Source: Branchiostoma floridae (taxonomy: Eukaryota; Chordata; Leptocardii; Amphioxiformes; Branchiostomatidae). From it: 64,000 nucleotides of DNA. The stretch covers positions 19,064,494 through 19,128,493 of the forward strand of contig NC_049990.1 in the NCBI RefSeq assembly GCF_000003815.2. The letters are read 5' to 3'. The notes beneath the pieces are model-generated. The model was not told the origin of the DNA. It was given only the letters and a program-made list of their open reading frames with translations, and made no database searches. Positions 10,101 to 23,300 of this stretch are shown here, in pieces; within the stretch, counting starts at the first letter, position 1; the number at the start of each line of letters is the position of its first letter. A program made the position numbers and the translations under genes.

Positions 10101-13100
10101 CAAATACTATAAGCGGAATGGGATGTCATTATGTTGAAAGAGAATCTCCATGATAGATTTTTTGGGATACGTAATCAGCCAAAATATTGGCTAGTATGGC
10201 TACAAATAAATACCCTCTTCCCTTACCTGCTGCAGAGCAAAGCTGGAGATGGGGATGAGAGACTCGGGTTCCATACACATCCCAGCCTCGTCAATGATGC
10301 ACTGCTTGACTGGAGCAGGTTCTGAACTGAACTTCTTGTCGGCAGCTACGTTGCAGGTGCACAAAAGGATGTCCACTCCTGTCAGATAAAATGAAACAAT
10401 TGGTTACTGGACAAGAATCGATACTATGCAATGTAAAGTTGACGCTGTTTCTAAGGATTCACATAACACTTGTTATGATACGAGGTGTGACTTTATGAAA
10501 GAAGACTATCAAATTAAACTTTATCTGACCAACACAATTGTCGGTACTTACCGAAATTTTCGGCCGAGTTCGTCATGGATAATGGTTGGTGAGATAAATT
10601 TTAATTGCTTGATTGTAATATAGGCAATGTGCTGCTTTATACTAGTAGTATTCCTTCAGCAAATATATTAATTCAATGATTCATATAAACGAAACAATCG
10701 TTTCATTGATTAATTCATATGGGCACAGAAAAGATTCCTTGCAATAATTTGAAATGAGCTGTGCCATTACCTTTGATTCTTTGACAAGATGCCATCCAGA
10801 TAAGCTGCAAATAAGTGTCGACATCCCCGTCAGATATGGGCTCTTGCTCCAGTTGTTTTCTCCGGAATGTCTCCTCCATCTCACGGAGTTGTTGTCCGTA
10901 TGGAGTTCCGGGCTGTCGGATGACGTGATGTAGGGTGATGCTCCTGAGCTTCTCGTTGGATTTCTTGTTCTGAGACGACCGCGGGTAGGTCGGAATAGGG
11001 TAGTCTGTCTCCTCTATCCTCTTGCTGTAGACACGCAGGATTTTCAACCCGCAATTCATCAACAGCTCTGCGGAGAATAGTCAGAATATCATTGTTATTG
11101 AGTATACAACAAGACAGTATTGTAAATTGACATCAAAAGGTGCTTAACACGTTAGTCAGTTCAGTAAGTATGCTACATTAACATTTCAAAGAGAAGGAAA
11201 AATCATGTAATAAATTGAATATCAAACTGAAATTGGAAAGGTTTCTTGAATACCAATACGTATGACAGAACTTTTAGGAATATGATGTATAACACCATGG
11301 TTATTTAACTTGTAGTTAGATCTACTATTATTACCTGCCACCACATCGACGGATTTGTTTGAAGGTCCGCAGTACATGACAACGTCTCCGCTTCGGGCAT
11401 TTCGGTTCCTTTTGGCGAACTTGTAAGCCAGGTGTGCGCCTGTAACGGTCTTTCCTGTGCCTGTAATGTAGTGCATATTAGAATTGAACTGTTGAAATTC
11501 ATTCGACTTCGTTTAATCTTTAAAATTTATCTTACAACTGCTGGAAAGCAACATAAATGAGATTTGCATACCTGGTGGTCCCTGTATGACGTAGAAGGGG
11601 CAACACAGGGCCCTCTGCACTGCTGTCCTCTGGTAGTTGTTCAGATTCACCGATCCTTGATGCCCTGATGCCAGGGTGCCCAGGTCATTGTCTTTGGACC
11701 TTGCTTTCAAGTCTTGATCTGCATAGGAGCGAACAGCCACTCATTGCATGAGTTTGCCAGATACTGTAGCTCTTGTGTCATCTAACAGTCTACGTGCAAT
11801 ATTGAAAACAAATAAAATATTATGTATTCGCAGGAACTTACCAGTCATTTGAAGACGTTCAGGATGTTTGTTGATGCAGATTTCCTCTAGAATGGCACAT
11901 TCTTCGCTTTGTTCCACCAGTCCTTTCACTGCACCCAGCATTCGCCTGTTACCAAACAATAAGTGTTATTCAATACGTACCATTATAAGGAATAGCAAGG
12001 AATGGTTTTCAAGGTCTTGAAGAACGTTTGACGTTTCTTACCTTATTGGAAGGGGAACAGGAATATGCTCCACAGTGCAAGAGCGTCTTGCACCAAATGC
12101 TGGTTCCAACAGGCAGCTAGGGACGGCAGCACTATGGTGATGAAGCCGTACAGTGATCTTGTACTTATCAACTCTTTCCTTCAGACGAACAGGACGCGGT
12201 GTGACCTCATGTACAATACAGTGTGCGACCCACATTGGCCCTTCCTTATCATTGTTGTTGAGAGCATCTTCTGGTGGCTTTTCAGCATCAGAGCACGTTG
12301 ATTCAAAGCTGTAGAGGAATGCAAAAGAATGTCCTCACCTATAGGATATATGAGAATTCTTGTGCACAACCAAAATTTGACTTACTTGCTGACGTTTCGA
12401 TGTCTGTCAGACATCTTCCTCAGAGCTTCTAACTGGAGTTCTGCTTCTCGCCGCTATATGTAGCCGATGTAGGTGGCGCTTTTACGGCGAGAAGAACACT
12501 ATCCCAAACGTGGCTCAGCTTGTACCCCCCCTCGTCCCGGTTCATCACTGGGGCGGACTTCCTTATCCAGACTGCTTCTTTAATCCAACGTATTCGTCTG
12601 TTGTCTTCTCGATCTATAACCTTGGCCCCCTCCCAGTCAATCACACAGTTCTTCCTTGAAGCATGGTCCGTGATTGCAGATTTCTTGTCTTCTTTCTGTG
12701 CTTGTCTTTTCTGGGCTCTAGTGTATTTGGTAGTTGTCGGCCTCTTTTCTGTGTTCCTCAAGTCTAGTCACCAAAGTCCTTCCCGTTTCCCCTATGTACA
12801 CTACCAAATACACTAGAGCCCAGAAAAGACAAGCATATCAATTCATAATAAATAGTAATATATAAAACCTGCCTTTAAGCAGATCTGATCTAACGAAGGA
12901 TAGTGGATGCTACTTGAAACGTCTTACGGTTTCCTTACCATATCTAGTTGCTGATTGCTGTTTAGCGCATCTTATCACCTGGATGTCCAACCTTCATCTG
13001 TCAATGGGAATTGCAGAAAAACAGCCACACACAAATGTATTAACGTAAGGCTATGATTGGCTAACAGAGTGACACCAGTAGTTCTTCAAGAAATCCGACA

Positions 13101-14331
13101 TTAGATTGCCACATCTGTAATCTTAACGTAATGCTGTGATTGGCTAATAGAGAAAAATGTTTAGATACCTGTCCTCATCGGAGGTGTCATCACTCTCCTC
13201 TGTTGATGTATCCTCGCTCTCACTGGTATTGATGACGTCACTGGTGCTGTCTAGATTTGCATATCTGACGCATAGCTGATCACCTGACTTGATGAGGAAG
13301 CAGCAGCCTCGTGCGAACTCCCCTGGGACTGTGAACATCCCCCGAATCTCACCCCGCTTCTTTTTCCATTGAATCTGGAAGAAAAAAATATTTATTATAA
13401 ATAACGCTGTACTTGGACCTTCAGGTTGCTTGATGATTGCTTTAATTTTTCTTTTCTTTCTCACTTTTCCAACAACAATGTCCGACTAATTCTCACTTTC
13501 TGTCACTAGCATTTGATAATTACTTAACATGTCTACAATCAGTAAAATTTTCTATATACAATGTTAAACCTACCTTGATTCCCATGATAGTGACTTCTTT
13601 TTCGCCACTTTTACTGCTGTACGCTGCCTCCATCTCTACGACTGGGCGCCATAGCCGTGCGTACTCCTTCAGAGATTCATACCTCTCTGTAACAAAAGGG
13701 ATCTCTGGTTTAGGTGCTGCCGGAGAATGTGTATTCAGGCACATACACCGTCATTTACTTTGAAATGTGTTGTAAACGCCTTCTATCATTTACGTGTCAT
13801 TTAATTAGCAAGTTCTTCAAAATATGAAAAGTCTCTTCTTCACAATGAAAACCATTCCAACATTTTCTCATAAATTAGTAAATGAGGCCCTCATTTGTCT
13901 GATTTATATATGCTTAACTGAACTTCCAAATGATGCAAGGATGAACTTGCAATCGTTTAAAACTATGGATTATATCAGTTTCCCATCAATGATCCAAATT
14001 AGGTCTTTAATTTACATAAATTGTATCTATGGACACATCTCAGTTCCATCATATGTCACATATTTGAGAATCCTGTTATGAAATACTGTGAATTTTAACT
14101 TGAATCACGCAGACTAGCTTCTGATTTGTATGAAAATAAATGATAAGTTTCATGTATTGAGATGTTAAATGTACTCAGTCTACCTTTTGACGCCATTTCT
14201 CCTGTGCGAGTAGCTAACACTCGGACCGGGTCGCGGCGATGTTCCAGGCATATGTCTACAGCTGGTGTCAGCTTCAACAGTTGAATGGTTGGTGTCAGAA
14301 GTCCACGGTACATCTCTGTTGTCAGTTGCAC
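7110..14331 (-). CDS. HELZ2-like: HELZ2-like exons 30-43: second UPF1-type helicase and C-terminus
   Basis: Exon 35 has [14 protein letters not shown] (Q-motif-like) and ends in IQGPPG; exon 36 completes Walker A with TGKTVTG, so the ATP site is split by an intron. Exon 38 has Walker B IIDEAGM, exon 39 motif [12 protein letters not shown] and motif IV LQIQYRM, exon 42 [11 protein letters not shown] and TIVDSQG, exon 43 ILSTVRSLP and motif [12 protein letters not shown]. All motifs are intact. At the end, ATTATCGTG-G|gtaagg is a good donor, but reading through gives 14 further codons and a TAA at 7,110-7,112. I used the readthrough end because I found no further exon; a short extra exon below 7.1 kb is possible. 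Confidence 0.85.
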
Positions 14332-17300
14332 CTGCAAAAAATATGCATATTCATGGTGTACATTCAGAAATATGATATAATGAATGATAGGAAGAGCACG
14401 AATGAATGACAGAAAGTTTACCAAAAGGTTTTTCATTGTCCCATCTAAAAAGGAGAAAAATGTTTTAGAATTTGCTCTTGGGATACTGAAGGAGACTCAT
14501 AAACGTTGCCACGATGCGAAAATGGTAGCATTCACCATGTAATGCATGATCAGGCAAAATTCTGAAGGAACACTGGATAAGTTTAATTCACTTGCCCTGC
14601 GTAGAAAAAGATGTTCTTGGACTTTGCTGTAGTGGACACAGAGAGTAAGAGAGAAGAGTAAGACAAAGAGAATACGAGAGAAGGAATGAATAATCAGTGA
14701 TAATTCTTTAAGAGGTCATTAGAAAGGTCAAAGTACAGCGAAGTAGATCTTAGACCTCACCTGAAGTACGTCACAAGGTGAGTAGGTCACTTCAATGGTT
14801 TTGTTGTATCTTTTGAGTTCATCAGTTGTGCTCTTCTCAGTACTGTTCGGATCTGGGCCTTCAGTTGTGTAGCCTTCCTCTTCAACGAGAAGTTCATCCT
14901 TGTAGTCCTCCGTGGCACCTTTTGTTCGCTGCCTTTGGGGACCTCCTGTAGCCGCGCTCCTTGTATCGGCCCTACTGATCTCCAACAGACGCTGCTGTTC
15001 GCTCTCATTCTCGACTTCCATTTGATTGGCTGTGGCTACGACCTGCTTTAGGGTACCCATGTCCTTCTCTCTGATCGCATCAACCATTGCTTTCCACGTC
15101 GAGGATGCAATTCTCTTGGTGTAGGTGCAAGTCTTCACAGCATCGTCATCGGGCAAGAAGCTTGGGTTCGAACTGTGGGAATCTTTGTTGAACTTGGCAA
15201 AGTCGTAGATGCGTAGCCTCCAGACAAACGTCACCATTTCCTCATCCCGGGTTGGCTGTTGGTCGGGTTGCAGGTGGGCCATGTTGATGGTGCGATTGGA
15301 AGCTGGGATTTCATGACAGTCTGGGAAGTTGAGGTGAAGTCGTCTTCCGTCAATGCTTTCAATGAACGGCTGTTGAACGAATGGCCTTTTCTGAATCTCG
15401 AACGCCATCTTGATCAAAGTTATCCTCTTGTCAAATGACTTTGTGTTCCAGTCTTTCTGTGTGAGGTGGGCGCATAGCTCTTCCATCTCCTCCTGTTCGT
15501 ACGGACAGGTGCTCCCGGTTAAGGCGGCAACCAGAAGCCTGTGTACGACGATGTCAGCGTACCTTCGGATGGGCGACGTGAATTGTGTGTAGGCAGGGAG
15601 GTTGAGCGAGGAATGACCGTACATTTCTGGATTATCCGGATACTGTCCAGAGCTGACATACATGGCACGATTCTGAATACGGCGGAAATGGCCTTTGGCA
15701 AAGGCTAACTGTGGATGATTGTCATCGAAAAGCACCAGCAGCTGTAGCTGCTGGAGGTTGCCATCTTCTGCGGCTTGGTGGATCTTAGTCCAGATTATCT
15801 CTCGGATGATGATGACCCCCGTGTCCTGTAATCGTTGGCCAACCATCTCTTCCATGTCAATGATGTGCCCCCGGTGGTTGTACTTGTCTATTTCTCTTGA
15901 CAGCAGAAGAGATCTGTCCACTGTGTCCCCATGGGTGTCTAGCCATTCCATCATCTTGTGAGCCTTCGGTGGAAGCTGACGACGTAGTAATGTGCAATAG
16001 GGGAAATGCTCCATCACATGTTCTGCTACCAACTTGTTTGCCAATATCATGAACTCTTCCACCAGATAGTGTGCTTCAGAACACTCCATGTCTTCATCTA
16101 CGTTATTGGGCAGGAACGCAAGTTCACCATGCCTTTCGGTGCGCAGCATCTTCGAGATTCGCCCAAGTCGTTGGATGCTGAGAACAACATCTCGATCAAT
16201 GCCTTCTCCGGTCACCGTCTCTCCACTGAGAATGCTCTGCGCTTCTTGATACGTCAGTTGTACCTTAGACCTGATCTTGCTCGGGAAAAATCTTGGCTTG
16301 CCGATGTTGCCACATTTCTCGGCAATTTCCACACAGACAGTGACCGTGTATCTCTCCCCCTTTGGTATCAAACTCAGCAGGTTTGTACATAGCTGAGATG
16401 GAAGCATTGGCACCATCTCTTTCTTATCTGTGTGGGGGTAGTAGGAAGTGCCTCGTGCTAGAGCTTCACGATCAACAGGGTCGCCTTTCTTTATGAAATT
16501 TGACACATCTGCAATGTGAATGCTGACTTCATACTTCCCGTTCTTGAGTTGCCGCACACTTAGAGCGTCATCGAGGTCACGAGCGCCCAGAGGGTCGATA
16601 GTTACCGCTACAAGATCCGTCAGGTCCTTGCGGTTAGGATAGCTGTCGATTGCCGGAAGGTCTTCGGGGAACATCCGGTCAACATAGTCTAGCACATGCT
16701 GGGGAAAGGTTTCTTGTATCATGTGGTCAGCCATCAGGGCATTCACGGCATGGTCCTCGCTGTCACCTGGCTCGATCATTTTGGTCGCAACTCCGAGCGG
16801 GTAGAGAAAGTGCGGCTCCCATTTAAGAAAATGGATGACAAAGAGGCGCCTTCGTTTGGCAAAGTGACGGAATGGGACACGCTGTTTGGATTTCAGTTTT
16901 CCGTCCTCCATGATACTGTAGAGTTGAATGAAGTCAGTAGGACCTTCGATGTCCTGTGGGACCACGTTCTGAAATTTAGGAGCACCTTTCTGTAGAGGGA
17001 TGAGGACGTTTGGATCATTATCGTCGACATAGCAAACAAACTGTAGATGTTCGTGAGGAACGGCTGGACGCAGTATTCCAATGACGCGTCCCTTTCTGTC
17101 TACTTCTTCATTCTCTGCTTTGAATCCTTCTCCATCTTGTCCCACCGTGTCTAATTCCACAACTACCTCATCTCCATCAAATGCACGATTGAGTCTCTTT
17201 AGACCGCACAGGTCAATATCTTCCAATGTATGATCTTCCATGACGCCATACCCTTGTCCAGACGATGCTTTTGACATCTGGATTCTGCATTTTACATATC

Positions 17301-20300
17301 TGTCGGGATTCTTTTTTACAATATCATAGAGCGTGTTCTCGTCGAAGTGCTTTTGGTACTTAAGTTTCCTTCCTCTCAGCCTTTCGGCTTCTTCATCAAA
17401 CTCTGAGTAGGTGTACCTGGCACTGTACCCCTCTATGGACAGCGCTGTGCGTTCTGAAGTAGAGGCAAGGCTGGTACCTAATTTGAACAGTGTCCTGGGT
17501 TTCATCCTTCCTTTCTGTTCGCCGTGGACACTCATATCTTCTGACATGTATGGCCTCATAGGTTCATCCACCCCCAATGCTTCTCGTGGTTTGGGGTACT
17601 CTTCTTCGTACTCTTTGTCCTGTTCGTAGTTTGGATCTTCCGCCCTTAGGACCTGTTTCTGCAGCTCTCTCACAATCTCATCCTGATTATCAGCGAAGCT
17701 CTGGTTAGTGGAGCGCCCTGTAGCTTCTGCCCGCTTCACATGTTCGGGTTTTGCTTGATCCGATACTGGCGTGTAAATTGTCTCGGGTTCTTTTGACTTG
17801 TCGGAGCCATGTCTGCGACGGCGAATTGCCTCGTCTATGTTTGAAGCCTTAGAGGTTGACTGGAAATGCTCGGCAGCAGGTCCTGTTGGATCTGCAGTGT
17901 ACGGGGTGGTGCTGGGATGGATGACATCCTGTGCCTGTGTTTGGATGTCCATAGCATCATCATTGTCTGAAGAGCTTGAACTGAAGCCATCTCCCACATT
18001 GGATTCTGCTTTGCTGATTTGTCTCTGGAGTGCAGAGGAGATAAGATCTGATATCTGATTTCCACTTGCCTGTCTAGTCATACTGCCCAACCCTTGTCTT
18101 GAAGCGTCTCCAGACGGATGTTGCAGAGACATCTGACTACCTACTGGATGAGGCAACCGCAAAGCTGCTGCAGAACTTCCTGGGAGCTTGGTTGCTGAAC
18201 TGGGTGGCCTGTGTTCTACCATCGGTGAAGACACTTTAGATTCTTTTGGCTGTTTCTTTTGTGACTTCTTTACTTCTGCATTCGGTTGCTGAACGCCTCG
18301 TGGACGAAAGACTTCTGCCTCCGGGCGCAAGACACTAGCCACAGCCAGAGAGGATGCCCCCATTTCTAGCATATTCAAGTAGTGTTTGACTTCTTCAACA
18401 CTTGTGCCATGGAGCCCTCCGTGTTTGCTGCAATCCTCGATGTATTCTAGCCAGTACTTGCTACAGCTACCAACCGAACAGAGTGACACGGGATCACCAA
18501 CAACGCCGACGAAAGACTTTGCTCGCGTGATTGCGGTGTTGAGAAGCTTTGGATCTGACAGGAACCTGAAGTCAGAGGTTTGTTCTTTGTCGGTTCCCTG
18601 GGTTGAGATATTTTGCTCACCACAGCAGGTCTCTCGGGTTCTCACTGTGCTCAGGAAAAGGGCTCGGTATTCCTTGCCTGGAATTGAAGTAGTTATGATA
18701 TAGACAAACATCTCTATTTTACAAACATAATTTGGTCATCACTGATAGATCTTTACTGTGGCCAGCAAGTTCCTTGTTCATACTGTAATTCCCATGAATG
18801 TAGTGGGATGCCATATTTACAACGTACACCGCGCATGCTATTTGACACACATACATACACTCACACATAGACATATATATATACACGCACAGGGATACAG
18901 ACAGACAGACACACACGCGTACACATAGACGTGTGTACGTTTGTATTATTAGATGTAATATTTGTAATGTGTTCCTCACCTTGAACGTTGGTGACAGTCT
19001 CCACTGTTACACGTCCTAAGCGCTTCCTCCGTAAGGCAAGCCTGATTCTGTTCACCTGTAATATGAAGAGAACATGAAGAGAAATTACCACAACTCCTAT
19101 TTTATAAGACACGATCAGGAAATAAAAATTATAGCTTTGTCACTCAAAAGAGGTTATAGGAAGTCAGTCTCGTGTCTGTAGGCAGAACCCTGAATATCAA
19201 GTTGCAACATACCTGATCTTGATAGGGCGTGACGACGCCAATTTGCGCCATGGATATAGTGTTCTTTTCTCCCCACTCTTCTTCTGGCCAGGAGTTCCAG
19301 AGAGCTTCTACACGGTCAGCAAGTTCCCACACCTGTAGAGTGTAGTAAACACTTCAGTGCCGAAAATACTTTCATCAGGTTGGTAGAATATAAGATAAAG
19401 GAGAATTCTTTTATACGACTGTCACTCAGTTTATACAAACAAACGTGAATGAGTATCATTTGTTTGTGTAAAAGAATTAATTCTCCTATATCCAGACACT
19501 TAAGTGTAATAGAACATTAGAGCATTCATTGGTATGATATTTCATCTATGAATAAGTGTTGTTCACTACTTTAAAAAAAGAAGCAAAACATTTTGCATAC
19601 CTCCGCGTCGTTGTAGAATGAAGTACTTGTATTGTCCACAGAGTCTTGACCATAAGCTACTGCGTAAAACGCCAGCGGAAAGAAGTTGGGATGTCTCTTT
19701 GCCTCACTGCGACAGATCAATTTTCCACCGTAGAAAACCTAAAAGGTAAAAGTAGTATAATCAGAAGGTTACATGTCTTTGTCTGACCAACATCAAAAGA
19801 AAGTATCAACATTTTCATGTATTATTCAGTTAAGATGGTGCCGTGTTTACATCATACGTTAGCCACGCGCGGAAGCTAAGTAGGACGTTCCCAGATGTCT
19901 AAACGTGTTTGTTACAGATATATAGATGGTCTCTATTAGTGAAATAATGTGATAGTACACCTCTATCCCATTACTTTACTAGTAAGAGTATTGGATGGAA
20001 TTTTATTTATTAGTGAAATGATGTGATAGCACCCCATTATCACAATATTTTACTAGTAAGAGATATATAGATGGTCTCTATTAGTGAAATAATGTGATAG
20101 CACCCCACTTTCACATTATTTTACTAGTAAGAGAAGTTAAGATCACATCTATTAGTGAAATAATGTGATAGCGCCCCTCTATCCCATTATTATTCTAGTA
20201 AGAGATCGTATGTCTAAATGTGTGTCTACTAGAGAAAAAATGAAACAGCACCCCTCTATCACATTAATTCACTAGTATATAGACAGTTCAGTTCAGTCAT

Positions 20301-23300
20301 CCATTATCTGGTGACAATTATCAAAATAACCGTTATCACAACTTTTCCAACTATCACGTTTTCTGTCCGAAAATACTTTTCAGAGCTAAATACATATGAT
20401 AAAAATCAAGTCTCAGTTTGTCAATATCAATACAATTTAATTGTGACAGTGTTCAAAGATACCATGGCATGATATCATTCCGGAGAAAATTGTCACCTTA
20501 GACGGAAATTTGAGGATGTCGTCATGGCATCTGTAGTTTTCATGCAGTAAGGTAATACATGGGTGCAGGTCATCATCAGGTACCATCTGCTGGTAGTGAT
20601 AGAATAGACGCTCCAGTAGAGACTGGTGGAATCCTTTCTCTCTGGCAAAGCTGGAGAAGACCTTCGGGCTCAACTGTAATGTGACATTCAATTACTTCAA
20701 AACAAACATGTGTAATATACTACCATTCTACCACAGTCACACACTACAATGTTTGATTCAAGAAGGAAATGATTGTATTAGACCTATTTCTGGTTGATAC
20801 TGGTTTTAATAATGTACCCTCACAAAGTCGTGATCTGACGTGGTTTCTTGTCTTTTGGCTTTGATGGTCTCAAACCTAAGTTAGCTATAGACCGAATTGA
20901 AAATGCACACTACCGAAAGTTCAAGGATAGAGGAACTAAATCCTCGAATTGAAAATGGAGCTGCTAAGGTCTGCTCAACATTGTCAATCTTTGAAGACGT
21001 GTTTAGAAGTTTTACGTTCAATCACTGACCTGCATATGATCACCTGCTAGCACCACACGGGTTTTAGCTGTAGCCAAGCTGAGTGGGGTGATTGCCTCAC
21101 ACTCCAGCGCCTGCGCAGCTTCATCCACCATGATGTGTGTGAAGAACCCAGCCTCCAGGCCAACCTCTCTCTCCAGCACCAGGGACAAGCTTAGTGTGGT
21201 GACTATTAGGAATGAAATAGCGATTGACACATAAATCTTATGACATGGACAGCATTATGAGCTTTAGAGCATGCTACCTGCACTCGAGAGATAGAACTAA
21301 AAGTACTCACTGACAATCTTGGCTGCTGAAACCTCCTCTCTGGTCGGATAACGGAACGAGCTGTCTTCGTTCGTGACGCAGTGCTGTAGTACGTCAGGGT
21401 GAACTGTGGCCTTCTTTCTCTTCTTGTAGTAGATACGCAAAAGGGACGCATGACTTCCTACAACGTGGAACAATTCAAATAGTGTTGAACTACTTGGGTT
21501 TGATGGGGTTTACCATTCATTGCAAATTTGTATGGGTGAAGAGTTATATTGTTTTTGTACCGCACAGGATTTACTTACCAGACAACTCGTCCTTCTTCAA
21601 GAAGTTTCTGATGTACAGGTCGGCTGCACTGTTAGAGTGCGTGCAAATGAGGATGCGGCTGCCAGACTGTTGGGCTGCGACAGAAGCAGCTGCGGCGATG
21701 GTGTGGGTCTTTCCTGTGCCGAATGGCCCGATCAGGAGAACTGGGGGAATGGCTATGTCTATATGTGCTGCCAAACATTAAAAAGATATTTTATTTACTT
21801 ATTATAATATGCTGTTTATAAACACCGGAATCACAATAGAGAAAATTGGCAGTGCATGGACCAACAATACATGAAGAAATGATATGTGCACAAATTTGTG
21901 TGCTCGTATTTATCTATTACTTTGACACACCTGTTATTTTAGAAAATGCCTCCCGTTGCATGGCGTTCAGGGTATGTGGAGGGCTTGGGCTCTCCTTACG
22001 GAGTTTTTTCCAAAATTGCCTGGAAAACGGTGGGCCTGCTGGAAACACCAACGTTAGATCCTTGATGGTGTCCACTGCGCAGTGCCAGAATAACTGAAAA
22101 AGGAGACATAATGTATCTGAGGAAAGTCTGAATCAACAAAAGAGCCGCAAACTCATCACAGGTGCATAATTCATGACAGTAAACGACATCAAAAAGATTC
22201 TCACCATTGGCCCACGATCGAGCTTGAACTGAACTTTCATGTTCACTTCTTTGTCGTGTTCAAGGCTGAAGCGTTGGCAGACAGAAGGTGGGATCCTGAG
22301 CCAAATGCTGTTCTTGGTCTTCCACTCAACCCAGACTTCGTAGACATCCTATGAAGAGCAACGCAGTATGCAGAAACATCTTGTAGATAAAGAGCTTTAG
22401 ACGAGACAGTATTATGGTCACAATTAGGGTAATACATTTTATAACAGAATCAGATACTTTAGAGATGTAAGCATATGTTGGTCATACCTGATCGGCGCAT
22501 GTTGTATAGATGATAACTTGAGCTTTTGGTGACAGGCTGCGTGTCAGAAGGTAACCCTGTGGTGTGTCCTCAGACAAGGATTCATTCAAGTCGATTCGGA
22601 TGAACAGCTCGCCGCCTTGTGCGAACTCCGCGTGGGGTCGAATCCATGAGNNNNNNNNNNNNNNNNNNNNNNNNNNNNNNNNNNNNNNNNNNNNNNNNNN
22701 NNNNNNNNNNNNNNNNNNNNNNNNNNNNNNNNNNNNNNNNNNNNNNNNNNTAGTGTTTGTAGCTAGGCAAACAAATTCAAGCAGAGCACAAATAACCATC
22801 TGGCATAACACTAGTCACTTGTATCGCATGGGGTAACCTATATTCGTTTTCAAACAGGGTTTTTAGGGATAGCAAGTCGACGAACGATGCTTTCCAATTC
22901 CAATACATAATAGATTTAAAATTGTTGCAATTTGAAACCATTGGTCGACTAGATATCCCTAAATGCGCTGTTTTAAAAACGGACATAGGTTACCCCGCGA
23001 ATAAAGGTTAGCATTAACACAAGGTTCAATGAGTTCATACATAATATGTACCTTCTGATATGCTCCGATTGCTCAGCCTCCTCTATGAACAACAGCTGAT
23101 GCTGACGCTTCTTGTAGTTGTCATTGTCCAGCATGTCCTCTTTGAAGACTTTCACGTTCACGAGTTTCTCTCGGTCTTGTGGGGCTGGATACTTGGCCCT
23201 CAGATCTTTGCCTACATCGTCATATATGTCAGTTTCTTCGATGTAATGGACCTTTTTCCCTTCATCTTCCCACGAGGTCCCGAGCAGCTTAAACTTATTC

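Noticed and set aside
17798-18058. Antisense frames inside the large HELZ2-like exon
   Set aside because: Opposite-strand shadows of a long coding exon with strong codon constraint; no independent evidence.
22482-22836. Open frames running through the N block on both strands
   Set aside because: They stay open only because N cannot encode a stop. Only the minus-strand part to the left of the gap is a real HELZ2-like exon.
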